The position numbers were made by a program, and so were the translations under genes. The notes under the pieces are model-generated. The model did no database searches, was not told the DNA's origin, and was given only the letters and a program-made list of their open reading frames with translations. Positions 28,105 to 36,197 of a DNA stretch of 64,000 bases are shown in pieces; position 1 is the stretch's first letter, and each line of letters starts with the position of its first letter. Source of the stretch: Sphingopyxis sp. TUF1 (GTDB lineage: Bacteria > Pseudomonadota > Alphaproteobacteria > Sphingomonadales > Sphingomonadaceae); contig NZ_CP144683.1 in NCBI RefSeq assembly GCF_036687315.1, forward strand, positions 1,364,001 through 1,428,000, written 5' to 3'.

Positions 28105-29052
28105 TCAGGCGGCCGCGGGGAACGAATCGGGCGCAGCCACCATGAAGATCAGTTCGGCGAGTGCCCGGTCGAGCGGCACCTGATTATTGGCGAGCAGGAT
28201 GCGTTGCGTCCCTATGGCTTGCAAGTCGCGCTGAGCGGCATCGATAAGTTGCCGATAAGCGGCAATGCCCGACGACCGAGTGCCATATTGGGCCCACAGC
28301 GCGCCCCAAGCATTGGCAAATTGTTCCAGTCGCGCTGCAGCGGCATCGCGCTCTGGACCGGCGGCACATTGATCGAGCAGGAAGTCGATGTGGCAGCGCA
28401 CCTCCCAGACCGACATGATCGCCGGCAGATTGACCTGTTCGAAGGCGAGTGGCGCGGCAGGAACCGATCCGGGCGCAATATGCTGTGTCGGCTGGCCATC
28501 GCGCCCCGCCCGTTTGGCATCGGCGATCATCGCCCACAGCTTTTCGCCGCCGACCGTATCGAGAACTAGATGCACGCGCTTCTGGTCGCCGCCGTTGCGA
28601 ACATCATGAAGGCAGAAGCTGTCGAATAACCAGCATTCGCCTGGCGCCATATGGACCGTTTCCTTGTCGCAGCTGAACGCGACCTGCGGGTTGGTGACGA
28701 CGGGAATGTGGATGCGGATATGCGTGCGCCAATAATAGCCGACATCGACATGCTCGGGCACGATTGCGCCCGGCGCCAGTCCCATCAGGCGGCTGCGTCC
28801 CCAGACCGCGCCGAGGTCGACGAGTATTTCCTTGATATAGGGGCACTGTTCAAGGGCTTCGGTGGGCGCCATCGGTCCCGCAAAGCCGTTTGTTATCTGC
28901 CCGGCAGGCGTAATCAGCGGTACCGCGTCATTGCCGGGAATCCGCCCCGGATGGGGCAGCCACGCCGATTTGGGCAGTGCGGCGACCTCCCTCGCGAGCG
29001 TGTCGGCGCAATATTGCCTTGGCAGCTTGACCAGCGGCATTCCAAGTTTCAT
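28105..29052 (-). CDS. Aspartyl/asparaginyl beta-hydroxylase domain protein with helical extension
   Basis: A 315-residue protein. Residues 1-170 form the dioxygenase domain: LAPGAIVPEHVDVGYYWRTHIRIHIPVV (His101, Asp103), APGECWLFDSFCLHDVRNGG (His149) and KRVHLVLDTVGG (Arg159, His161). Residues 170-315 are a mostly helical extension (ERDAAAARLEQFANAWGALWAQYG...) that I do not recognise and that the shorter paralogue at 26852 lacks. It would be an Fe(II)/2-oxoglutarate hydroxylase. The ATG lies 4 nt after the stop of a small secreted protein gene and has no ribosome-binding site of its own, so its translation is probably coupled to that gene. This linkage makes the small protein a candidate substrate. 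Confidence 0.86.
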   Translation of the reverse strand: MKLGMPLVKLPRQYCADTLAREVAALPKSAWLPHPGRIPGNDAVPLITPAGQITNGFAGPMAPTEALEQCPYIKEILVDLGAVWGRSRLMGLAPGAIVPEHVDVGYYWRTHIRIHIPVVTNPQVAFSCDKETVHMAPGECWLFDSFCLHDVRNGGDQKRVHLVLDTVGGEKLWAMIADAKRAGRDGQPTQHIAPGSVPAAPLAFEQVNLPAIMSVWEVRCHIDFLLDQCAAGPERDAAAARLEQFANAWGALWAQYGTRSSGIAAYRQLIDAAQRDLQAIGTQRILLANNQVPLDRALAELIFMVAAPDSFPAAA

Positions 29053-29056
29053 GGGG

Positions 29057-29323
29057 TCAGTTATCCCGCCGGATTTCGATCTGGGGCCGGTCTATCATTT
29101 CACTGGCATTTCGCCGATGCTGTTCGGCAATCGCCTCCCACTGGCCGGCCGTCTTGCAAATCTTGTCGTAAAACCGCGTACCGGTCCGCTGGGTGCGTTT
29201 GCAAACCATGCGGCCTTTGGGATCGGCGGTGGTTTCCGCCTCGTCACGCGCAGCAACCTCAACTGACCCAACAGGAAGGAATGCGGCAACTGCGGCCAAC
29301 GCCAGCGAATGAAATACGCGCAT
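29057..29323 (-). CDS. Small secreted two-cysteine protein (88 aa), copy 2
   Basis: After a signal peptide (MRVFHSLALAAVAAFLPVGSVEVAA) the mature part is about 63 residues: DPKGRMVCKRTQRTGTRFYD, KICKTAGQWEAIAEQHRRNA, SEMIDRPQIEIRRDN. The segment CKRTQRTGTRF-x2-KICKTAGQW-x-AIAE-x-HRRN is nearly identical to the product of the gene at 29608-29877. Two cysteines, 17 residues apart, probably form a disulfide. Such short secreted proteins are recurrent in sphingomonads, but I know no function. It heads the operon of hydroxylase, sulfotransferase and hydroxylase (4-nt gap to the next start). Start at 29323 uses GGAG ten bases upstream; an in-frame upstream ATG would add 7-8 residues. Confidence 0.8.
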   Translation of the reverse strand: MRVFHSLALAAVAAFLPVGSVEVAARDEAETTADPKGRMVCKRTQRTGTRFYDKICKTAGQWEAIAEQHRRNASEMIDRPQIEIRRDN

Positions 29324-29607
29324 GGCTAATCTGCTCCAAAGCATCATATCTTGGTGTCAGATATATCCGGTAGTCCCATGGACTGTCAAACCAGCCGGGA
29401 CCGTGGACACGCCACTTACAAGAGAAGTGCGCGACCAAATATTTCAGCTTTGGCCCGCTGCAGATGTGCTGCGCGGCGTTGCATGGCGCAGGAAAACAAG
29501 ATTTATCATTCGGCTCGCGGGCCAATTCAAGGTGTGATGCAGGGCAGCATAGCAACCGCCGTTTGGCTGAAGGTCTCCCCTTAAGGATCGTGCAACGTCA
29601 CAGCGCT

Positions 29608-29877
29608 TTACTCGTCAAAACTATTACGACGCGTTTCAATTATCGGTCGATTGGCCAATTCGCTCACATTCCGTCGATGCTCCTCCGCAATTGCATCCCA
29701 CTGGCCCGCGGTCTTGCATATCTTCGTGTCAAACCGCGTTCCCGTGCGCTGAGTTCGTTTGCAAACCATGCGGTCCTTGGGGTTAACAACGGCGGTGTCG
29801 CTATTTTTCTCTGCCAGTGCAGGGGCGGACTGAAGCAGGGCGCCCAGCACAACGGCGGTGCATAAAATCGTGCGCAT
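29608..29877 (-). CDS. Small secreted two-cysteine protein (89 aa), copy 1
   Basis: Signal peptide MRTILCTAVVLGALLQSAPALA followed by a mature part EKNSDTAVVNPKDRMVCKRT, QRTGTRFDTKICKTAGQWDA, IAEEHRRNVSELANRPIIET. It is a tandem paralogue of the gene at 29057-29323: the core around both cysteines is almost unchanged while the signal peptides and tails differ, which suggests selection on the mature core. One visible difference is FDTKIC against FYDKIC. The 284-bp space between the two genes is comparatively AT-rich and holds no ORF I trust; it may carry the promoter of the second copy. Confidence 0.8.
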   Translation of the reverse strand: MRTILCTAVVLGALLQSAPALAEKNSDTAVVNPKDRMVCKRTQRTGTRFDTKICKTAGQWDAIAEEHRRNVSELANRPIIETRRNSFDE

Positions 29878-30012
29878 TGGGGAATGTCTCGCTAATATAT
29901 AATCGATCCTGAGATGATACTTTAACCCGTTGGACCGTCAACAAAATTGCATAGCCTAGCGTAAATTAATGTAACGCTGTCCAAGCATAGCTTCTGGGAA
30001 CTGAGCAGAAAA

Positions 30013-30810
30013 ATGGCCTTCGAATTTCGGTTGGCAGATCGTATCGATTGGGATGCCGCGAGGGAGCGTTTTCGTCATCGGCGTCGTTTGGAAATCCCGG
30101 ACATACTTGTCGAGGGCCAAGCAGAAATTCTCCGCGCCCATCTTTGCAAACGCACGGATTGGAAGCTGGTCCTGAACGCCGGCGACAAAGTTTATGAGTT
30201 GTCGCGCGAAGCGGTCGCAAACCTCAGCGCCGCCCAACGACGCGAACTCGACCGGCATGTCGTCAATGCAGGCCGCGCAGGCTTTCAGTATCGCTATGAA
30301 TCGATCCGCGCGCCCGACGGAGGTGTCACAGGCGGCGAGGATCTCGTAGCCCGTTTTGTCGCCTTTCTCTCATCGGCGCCGGTAATCGAGCGGCTCAATC
30401 ATGTGCTTGGCGGTTCCGCAACCTTTGCGGACGGGCAGGCGACCAGTTACGGGGAAGGACATTTTCTGACCTGCCACGACGATGATGTTGCCGGAAAGAA
30501 TCGGCAGGCGGCCTATGTATTCTCGCTGACCCCGGCGTGGCGCCCCGAATGGGGGGGGCTGTTGATGTTCCACGACGACACGGGCAATATCGAGCAAGGT
30601 TTCGCGCCACAAATGGGCGCGCTGCGGCTCTTTTCGGTGCCGCAGCGCCACAGCGTCAGCTACGTCACACCTTTCGCGCCAGAACCGCGGTTGTCGATCA
30701 CCGGCTGGCTGCGCAGTGCTACGTCACACCTTTCGCGCCAGAACCGCGGTTGTCGATCACCGGCTGGCTGCGCAGTGCTGTCGCTTGATCAATCAAGGCT
30801 GTATCCATAG
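30013..30810 (+). CDS. Prolyl 4-hydroxylase-like 2OG-Fe(II) oxygenase with frameshifted C-terminus
   Basis: The catalytic core is complete: GEGHFLTCHDDDVAGKNRQAAYVFSLTPAW (His155, Asp157), FSVPQRHSVSYV (His213) and PRLSITGWLRS (Arg226, 2-oxoglutarate carboxylate). This matches the prolyl 4-hydroxylase/SM-20 class of 2OG oxygenases. A 59-bp tandem duplication near the 3' end (30659-30779) shifts the frame after Ala236: the present reading adds 29 foreign residues (TSHLSRQNRG...) and stops at 30810, whereas without the duplication the protein would end WLRSAVA at a stop next to the neighbouring gene. All metal and cofactor residues lie before the shift, so activity may survive. The gene is convergent to the TPR-sulfotransferase and now overlaps it by 22 bp. 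Confidence 0.85.
   Translation: MAFEFRLADRIDWDAARERFRHRRRLEIPDILVEGQAEILRAHLCKRTDWKLVLNAGDKVYELSREAVANLSAAQRRELDRHVVNAGRAGFQYRYESIRAPDGGVTGGEDLVARFVAFLSSAPVIERLNHVLGGSATFADGQATSYGEGHFLTCHDDDVAGKNRQAAYVFSLTPAWRPEWGGLLMFHDDTGNIEQGFAPQMGALRLFSVPQRHSVSYVTPFAPEPRLSITGWLRSATSHLSRQNRGCRSPAGCAVLSLDQSRLYP
30659..30779. repeat. 59-bp-period perfect tandem duplication
   Basis: Positions 30659-30720 are identical to 30718-30779 (62 bases, period 59, starting GCTACGTCACACC and ending GCGCAGTGCT). It duplicates the end of the 2OG oxygenase gene and, because 59 is not a multiple of three, changes its reading frame. Perfect identity implies a recent event or an assembly artefact. Confidence 0.97.
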
Positions 30811-32777
30811 CGCTCAACCCACGGCTGCAGAATCGGCAAGATCTCGCGCATTTGGGGTTCGTATCGCTTCCAACGACCGCTGGCGGATGAATAGATGGGT
30901 TCCGTCACCTGAGCGTAACTTGGCGTTCGGATATAGCCGCGCTCGACAGCCGTCTTCTGGTGATCGAGCGCGCTTTCCTCCCAATCGAGCCCGAGAAAAT
31001 CGAACAGCGGCCGTGTTGCCGCGCCGACATCGGCGATCATCTCTTCGTAGCGAAGCATGTGGACGTCGAGCGGAAACACCTCCCGACATTTTTCCCAATA
31101 TCGGAAAATCCGGTCATAGGTGCGGCTGCCGTTCGGCAGATCCAGAAAGCTGGCCATCGATTCGGTCGGTTTGAAATTCTGGATATAGCAGCTCAATACC
31201 ACGTCGCACGGATGGCGCATCGCAAGGATGATCTTGGCATCAGGAAACAGGCGGTGGATCAGGGGTATGCGGATCATCGACAGCGGATTCTTGTCGATCA
31301 CGAGCTTGCCCGGCGGGGGCGGCGAGAGCTTGTCGAGTTCCGCGAAATAGCGATCGCGCAGATGAGCGACCCCCGCGGTGTCAAGCGTGCGAATTGCGTC
31401 GAGATCGCCTAACGACTGCGACAGCCGCTCGATAATAGGCAGTTCTTCGAGGACGTGAGTCCCGCTATGGCCCATCAAAATGGTGTCGAGCAATGTCGTT
31501 CCCGATCGCGGGAAGCCGACGAGAAACGCGGGCGCGGCTCGCGCCGCCGGCGCTGGCGCCACAGACCAGTCGGCGAACCAGACCGCGGACGTTTGCTCTT
31601 CAAGCCGGGCAATCGCCCGCTGGTAGGCGCTGCGATCGACGCCAACCCCCATCGGGCTTTGCGCCTGGGCTCGATTCATTTCTTCGTAGAAATATAGGGC
31701 TTCGTCAATCCGGCCGAGCCGGTCGGCGAGTTGCCCGGCGAACTGTGCTTTGATCGAGGCACTGATTGCGGGCGATCGAATATCCCGGATCAGTTCCAGA
31801 GCCCCTGCACGGTCGCCGTCGCGCGCCAATAAGAGCGCGTGCAAATAGTCCAGTTCGTCGCCCGCGATACCAGCTGATTCCGCCGACTTATGCAGCGCCC
31901 GCAGATCTTCGACACGGTTCGCCTTTTCCAAAATGATGCCGAGATTCAGGTAAGCGGCAGCAAAGGATCGATCCGCCTTGATCGCAAAGCGCAATGCTTT
32001 CTCCGCCTGCTCATTGTTGGATGCATCCATGAACGCAACGGCGATGGCGAGAAAGATCTTGGGGTCTGAAGAGTTTAGTCGTGCCGCTGCGCCCAGCGCG
32101 CGAAGTGCACTTTCGCTATGGCCTATGCTCGTAAGAGCTCGCCCCAGCTCGAGCAACGGTTCAGCCTTGCCCGGTGCGAGCAGCGCCGCCTTTTCCAGCA
32201 TCAAACATGCATCCTCGTACCGATCCATCGAGGTTAGGACGCGTCCGAGGTTTGTATGTATCAGCGATGATTTGGGGTCGATCTGCCGGGCATGCTGAAA
32301 GGCGTTCAATGCGCCTTCCAAGTCTCCACGCTCGTGTCGGGCGTTGCCCAGATTGTTCCACGCACCGAAATCTTCGGGATTCTCCGTAACCAGCTTTTCG
32401 TAGGTCCAGCTGGCTTCCGTGGTGCGGCCTTGCGCTTTCAAAATCTGCGCTTGCATCGCTTGCAGCTCAGACGATTCGGCGACGTCTCCCTCCGCGCATA
32501 TTCGCGCTGCCTCATCAAGCTCGCCGAGATCGAACAGTGCGCGCGCTAGGTTGATACGATTGTCGCTGGTATCGCCGCCACTGGCGATTGCGCGGCGCAG
32601 ATAATCTGCGCCCTGTTTCAGAGCGCCCGTCTGGCATGAAACCACCCCGAGCAGTTGAAGGACGGTCGGGTTGGCTGGCTGCGCGATAAGCGCGGCTTCA
32701 CCCTGCGCTCTGGCGGCAGCAAAATCACCCTTGGCATAGGCCGCGTACGCGGCGCGCAATCTGTCGGATACAGTCAT
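30789..32777 (-). CDS. TPR-repeat sulfotransferase
   Basis: A 662-residue two-part protein. Residues 1-380 are tetratricopeptide repeats (for example NPTVLQLLGVVSCQTGALKQGADYLRRAI and AWNNLGNARHERGDLEGALNAF), a protein-binding solenoid. Residues 400-662 are a sulfotransferase domain with the PAPS loop VGFPRSGTTLLDTIL near residue 420, KNPLSMIRIPLIHRLFPDAKIILAMRHPCDVVLSCY (3'-phosphate site) and a C-terminal YIRTPSYAQVTEPIYSSASGRW characteristic of bacterial TPR-sulfotransferases. The acceptor is unknown; the fused TPR region suggests a protein or peptide acceptor. It lies directly downstream of the TonB-dependent receptor, separated by a strong terminator. Confidence 0.92.
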   Translation of the reverse strand: MTVSDRLRAAYAAYAKGDFAAARAQGEAALIAQPANPTVLQLLGVVSCQTGALKQGADYLRRAIASGGDTSDNRINLARALFDLGELDEAARICAEGDVAESSELQAMQAQILKAQGRTTEASWTYEKLVTENPEDFGAWNNLGNARHERGDLEGALNAFQHARQIDPKSSLIHTNLGRVLTSMDRYEDACLMLEKAALLAPGKAEPLLELGRALTSIGHSESALRALGAAARLNSSDPKIFLAIAVAFMDASNNEQAEKALRFAIKADRSFAAAYLNLGIILEKANRVEDLRALHKSAESAGIAGDELDYLHALLLARDGDRAGALELIRDIRSPAISASIKAQFAGQLADRLGRIDEALYFYEEMNRAQAQSPMGVGVDRSAYQRAIARLEEQTSAVWFADWSVAPAPAARAAPAFLVGFPRSGTTLLDTILMGHSGTHVLEELPIIERLSQSLGDLDAIRTLDTAGVAHLRDRYFAELDKLSPPPPGKLVIDKNPLSMIRIPLIHRLFPDAKIILAMRHPCDVVLSCYIQNFKPTESMASFLDLPNGSRTYDRIFRYWEKCREVFPLDVHMLRYEEMIADVGAATRPLFDFLGLDWEESALDHQKTAVERGYIRTPSYAQVTEPIYSSASGRWKRYEPQMREILPILQPWVERYGYSLD

Positions 32778-32789
32778 CGGCGCTATCTA

Positions 32790-32823
32790 TAAAAAAAGAG
32801 GGCGGGACACCAGTCCCGCCCTC
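32790..32823 (-). terminator. Rho-independent terminator after TonB-dependent receptor 2
   Basis: GAGGGCGGGAC-TGGT-GTCCCGCCCTC is a perfect 11-bp hairpin on the minus strand followed by TTTTTTT, 23 nt after the receptor stop. It sits 13 nt before the start of the TPR-sulfotransferase gene, leaving little room for a separate promoter unless the promoter overlaps the hairpin or some transcription reads through. Confidence 0.95.
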
Positions 32824-32846
32824 CCCGTTGTTCGAGAATGCTCCGA

Positions 32847-35800
32847 TCAGAAGCGCAAACGTGCAGAAACGAATGCACGGCGCCCGATAACATCGTAGGT
32901 CGACGGATCGGTGCCCGACTGCACGTTCGGCGAGTAGGTCGGCGGCTGCTTGTCGAACGCGTTGTTCACGCCAAGACGGAAGGTCAGCGCGTCAACCTCG
33001 GCTTGCAGGGCAAAGTCGAAGTAGAAGACGCTGCCCGGGCCCGTGAACGTTTCACCGACATACTGGCGCGAAGCGCGGTTTTCCATCGAGTCGATGAAGC
33101 GAACGCGAGTGTCGAAGCTGAGTTCACGCGTAATGTTCAGCTTCGAATTCAGCGTCGCCTTCCAGCGCGGGAAGCTGGTGCCAAGACCCGCACCGAAATA
33201 GGACGCCGTGCCCGCATAGTCGGTCACGAGACCCCCAAACCCTTCGTTTTTGAAATCGATGAGGTAGTTGACCATCAGGTTGAAGTTCAGCGCACTGTCC
33301 TCGTTAATGAACGGCGTCGGCAGACGATAGCCAAGCTGAACGTCGATACCCGAGGTCTTTACCGAACCTTGGTTCACCGACTGGAAGTAACCGTCGGCAT
33401 CGCCGCCCAGCGACGCCGGCAGATAAAGTCCTGTAATGTTGTTCCCCGAGCGACCGATTGCTGCACAATATGGGCTATTCTCATCGAGATCGGAATTGAT
33501 ATCGTTGTAGCCATAGCAGGAGGCGATGAGCTCATTCACATCAGGAGCGAAGATCGTGTCCGTGATCTTGATGTTGTAGTAATCGATCGAGCCCGTGAAG
33601 CCGCCGGCCTGGAACACCGCGCCAACGGTGAACGCATCAGACTTTTCAGGCTTCAGGTTCGGATTGCCGCGAATCCCCAGATAGGCTTGAGCGCCCGGCG
33701 TTGCAACGAACGTATCGGCCGTGCTCGCTCCAAGTCCCGTCGCTATACAGAGATTGCGCGCGTCGGTGCCGCCATTCTGACGGAACTGCGAATTGACCGA
33801 ACAAGGGTCGAAGATCTGCGGGAAGGAACCGCCGCCGGAGAACAATTCGCCGAAGTTGGGTGCGCGAACCGAATGCTGATAGCTCGCACGCAGCCGAACC
33901 TGATCGATCGGGCTCCACGTCACCGTACCGCCATAGGACCAATCCTTCGAGGGCGCTCCGTCGATACCATTTTGGATATCGTTGAAATCGCTCTTCGAAT
34001 GACGCGCCGTCAACGACAGTTCGAGCGTGTCCATGATCGGAGCGCGAAGTTCGCCGAAAAAGTCAAGGAAGGAGTTCGTGCCGAGGTCCGGGGTGCTGGT
34101 GTTGAAGCCGGCGATCGGACCGAACAGGGCGCCCGGATCGAACTCGTAGCGGAACTTGCGCTGTTCTACACCGAAGACAACGCCGAGCGGACCGCCCGGC
34201 AAGTCTGCGAGTTCACCCGAAACATAAGCCTGAGCGACCTTTTGAGAGAAAGTGGTCTTGGTCACGCCCACTTCATCCACATAGGCAACGCAGTCTGCCG
34301 AAAGCGGCTGAATACCGAACGGATTGAAGCCGCCGTCGCAAAGGCTGACGCCGCCGTCCGGTGCTTCGAGAAGTTCCTGAACGCGTTGAACATTGACGTT
34401 GCCCGTTGCACGCTGGTCAATGGTCGTCTGACCCCAGCTGTAATAGGCTTCGTAGCGCCAGCCCGGAGCAAATTCGCCGCGCAGACCCACGAGTCCCTGC
34501 AAAACTTCGTTTTCAAGCTGCTGTTCGCGAAGGCCCGTGCCCAAGAAACGATAACCAATGCGAAATGCTTCGGTCGCGCCGGAGCCGGTCAGGGCCGGAT
34601 CATCCAAGGTCCGGGTCGCCAAGAGTCCCGCAAGATCGTCTGATATCCAAGGGTTGGTGACCGGAATCACGAAACCGGTGATGCGGCACGGCGCCGGGGG
34701 GTTGGAGCCAGCCGGCGGGCACAATCCCGACTGTACGAGCGGCGATCGGGCATTGGTCACTGCCGAGGTGTTGTTCAGCGAGTTCACGATGCCTGTGCTG
34801 ACCGGGGTCGGAGCCAGTGCGGTGGCAGAATTATAATTGGTGTAGCCACCCTGTGTAAAGAATTCGAACGCCGGCGAAATTTCATATTTCGCGGTCAGGA
34901 AAGCCGATTTGCGCTCCAGCGGCAGAACCAGAATATTCACAATATCGAAGTTATAGCTGTAGAAATCGGGGTAGAAGTTCAGGTTCGGATTCGCCGGGGA
35001 ATCGAGATCGTAACGGAAGTTCGCCACATCGACCGGGCTGTTGAACGTGCCGACGCCGAACAGCGAACCGTCGGAGTTGAATGCAAGCTGGTTGATGCGC
35101 GGGGTCTGCGCGGCACTGACACCATAGCTGGCAAACAGCGCGTCGACCGCCGTCTGACTGATCGGGTTGCTGCCGCTGACAGTGAACGAGCCCGTCGGGA
35201 ACGAGCCAGTGGTCGAAGTCGCCTGCGACGCGAATTCGCGCTGCGCTTTGATCAGGCCCTGACGCTTCGAATATTCAGCAGAGAAGGCAATATTACCGCG
35301 ACCGTCGGCGAAATTGCCGCCGATGATGCCGCTGATCGCATATTCGCGCGCGTCAGTTTCGGGAATCGAGTTCGAATAATTTACGCGAAGGTCGAGGCCC
35401 TCGAAATCGTCCTTCAGGATCATGTTAACGACGCCGGCGATCGCGTCGGCACCATAGGCCGCGCCGGCGCCGCCGGTCACGATTTCGATGCGTTCGATCA
35501 GACCCTGCGGAATCGTGTTAAGGTCGACCGTCTGAGTCGGTGCCGAGACCATCGGGCGGCGGCCGTTGATCAGGACCAGGTTACGGTTTGCGCCGAGGCC
35601 GCGAAGGTTGATGTTCGACTGGCCGCCGTTGCCGGGGTTGTTCGAGGTGGTGGTGCCCGCCGGATTGACCTGCGGCAGCGTGTTCAGGAAAGTGTCGAGC
35701 GTGATGTCGGCGTTTTCGACCGTCGCTTCACCCGTCACGACGGCGACCGGGCTGTTCGAATCGAGGTTCGGACGCGCAATACGCGATCCGGTGACGACGA

Positions 35801-35921
35801 TCAGCGCGTCGCCATCATCGCTGGGAGCGTCTTGCGCCTGAGCAGGAGCCGAAACCATTGCAACGCTAAGCACCAGCGGTGCCGCGCTCAGTTTCAGCAT
35901 GGAAAATTGGGTTTTCTTCAC
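32847..35921 (-). CDS. TonB-dependent outer-membrane receptor
   Basis: A 1024-residue receptor with signal peptide MKKTQFSMLKLSAAPLVLSV-AMVSAPAQA, a TonB-box-like DGDALIVVTGSRIARPN, plug (INLRGLGANRNLVLINGRRP; GGAGAAYGADAIAGVVNMIL) and a 22-strand barrel ending in ARLRF with terminal Phe. I start at the GTG at 35921 because AAGGGA lies seven bases upstream and KKTQFS gives a normal positively charged signal start; an ATG at 35900 is the alternative. It belongs to the oligosaccharide/peptide-type receptors abundant in sphingomonads; the ligand is not predictable. Its neighbours are hydroxylases and sulfotransferases, which hints that the ligand or receptor may be modified. The 276-bp upstream region is expected to hold its promoter. 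Confidence 0.93.
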   Translation of the reverse strand: MKKTQFSMLKLSAAPLVLSVAMVSAPAQAQDAPSDDGDALIVVTGSRIARPNLDSNSPVAVVTGEATVENADITLDTFLNTLPQVNPAGTTTSNNPGNGGQSNINLRGLGANRNLVLINGRRPMVSAPTQTVDLNTIPQGLIERIEIVTGGAGAAYGADAIAGVVNMILKDDFEGLDLRVNYSNSIPETDAREYAISGIIGGNFADGRGNIAFSAEYSKRQGLIKAQREFASQATSTTGSFPTGSFTVSGSNPISQTAVDALFASYGVSAAQTPRINQLAFNSDGSLFGVGTFNSPVDVANFRYDLDSPANPNLNFYPDFYSYNFDIVNILVLPLERKSAFLTAKYEISPAFEFFTQGGYTNYNSATALAPTPVSTGIVNSLNNTSAVTNARSPLVQSGLCPPAGSNPPAPCRITGFVIPVTNPWISDDLAGLLATRTLDDPALTGSGATEAFRIGYRFLGTGLREQQLENEVLQGLVGLRGEFAPGWRYEAYYSWGQTTIDQRATGNVNVQRVQELLEAPDGGVSLCDGGFNPFGIQPLSADCVAYVDEVGVTKTTFSQKVAQAYVSGELADLPGGPLGVVFGVEQRKFRYEFDPGALFGPIAGFNTSTPDLGTNSFLDFFGELRAPIMDTLELSLTARHSKSDFNDIQNGIDGAPSKDWSYGGTVTWSPIDQVRLRASYQHSVRAPNFGELFSGGGSFPQIFDPCSVNSQFRQNGGTDARNLCIATGLGASTADTFVATPGAQAYLGIRGNPNLKPEKSDAFTVGAVFQAGGFTGSIDYYNIKITDTIFAPDVNELIASCYGYNDINSDLDENSPYCAAIGRSGNNITGLYLPASLGGDADGYFQSVNQGSVKTSGIDVQLGYRLPTPFINEDSALNFNLMVNYLIDFKNEGFGGLVTDYAGTASYFGAGLGTSFPRWKATLNSKLNITRELSFDTRVRFIDSMENRASRQYVGETFTGPGSVFYFDFALQAEVDALTFRLGVNNAFDKQPPTYSPNVQSGTDPSTYDVIGRRAFVSARLRF

Positions 35922-36197
35922 AGTGCAGTCCCTTGCTACTGAGTGATAAAAGATACCCGGGCCCCTGTTGCGGCAATGCAAAGCGATCACGCGCAGATGC
36001 CCCGATAGCGTGGGGGGATGACCCCTCGTTCCGTTTGAGTAAAGGGAATTTCCCCGGCTTGCCGCGGTTTCGCCGAGCATTGTGACGTATTTGCAACAAA
36101 CTCGGAAAGTCGCGACACACATGATGCTGCAATGCCGCATTTCGCGACATTTTGTTTCATCGGTTACGATTTCATCGCGGCAGTGCCGCCATCCGGA

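Noticed and set aside
26852..35921. Genomic island or prophage border around the hydroxylase-sulfotransferase region
   Set aside because: No integrase, tRNA, transposase or flanking direct repeats were found; gene families are native to sphingomonads, although base composition appears slightly less GC-rich.
36177..36189. GCGGCA-G-TGCCGC palindrome as a terminator for the M23 gene
   Set aside because: The stem is only 6 bp with a one-base loop and has no T-run on the relevant strand.
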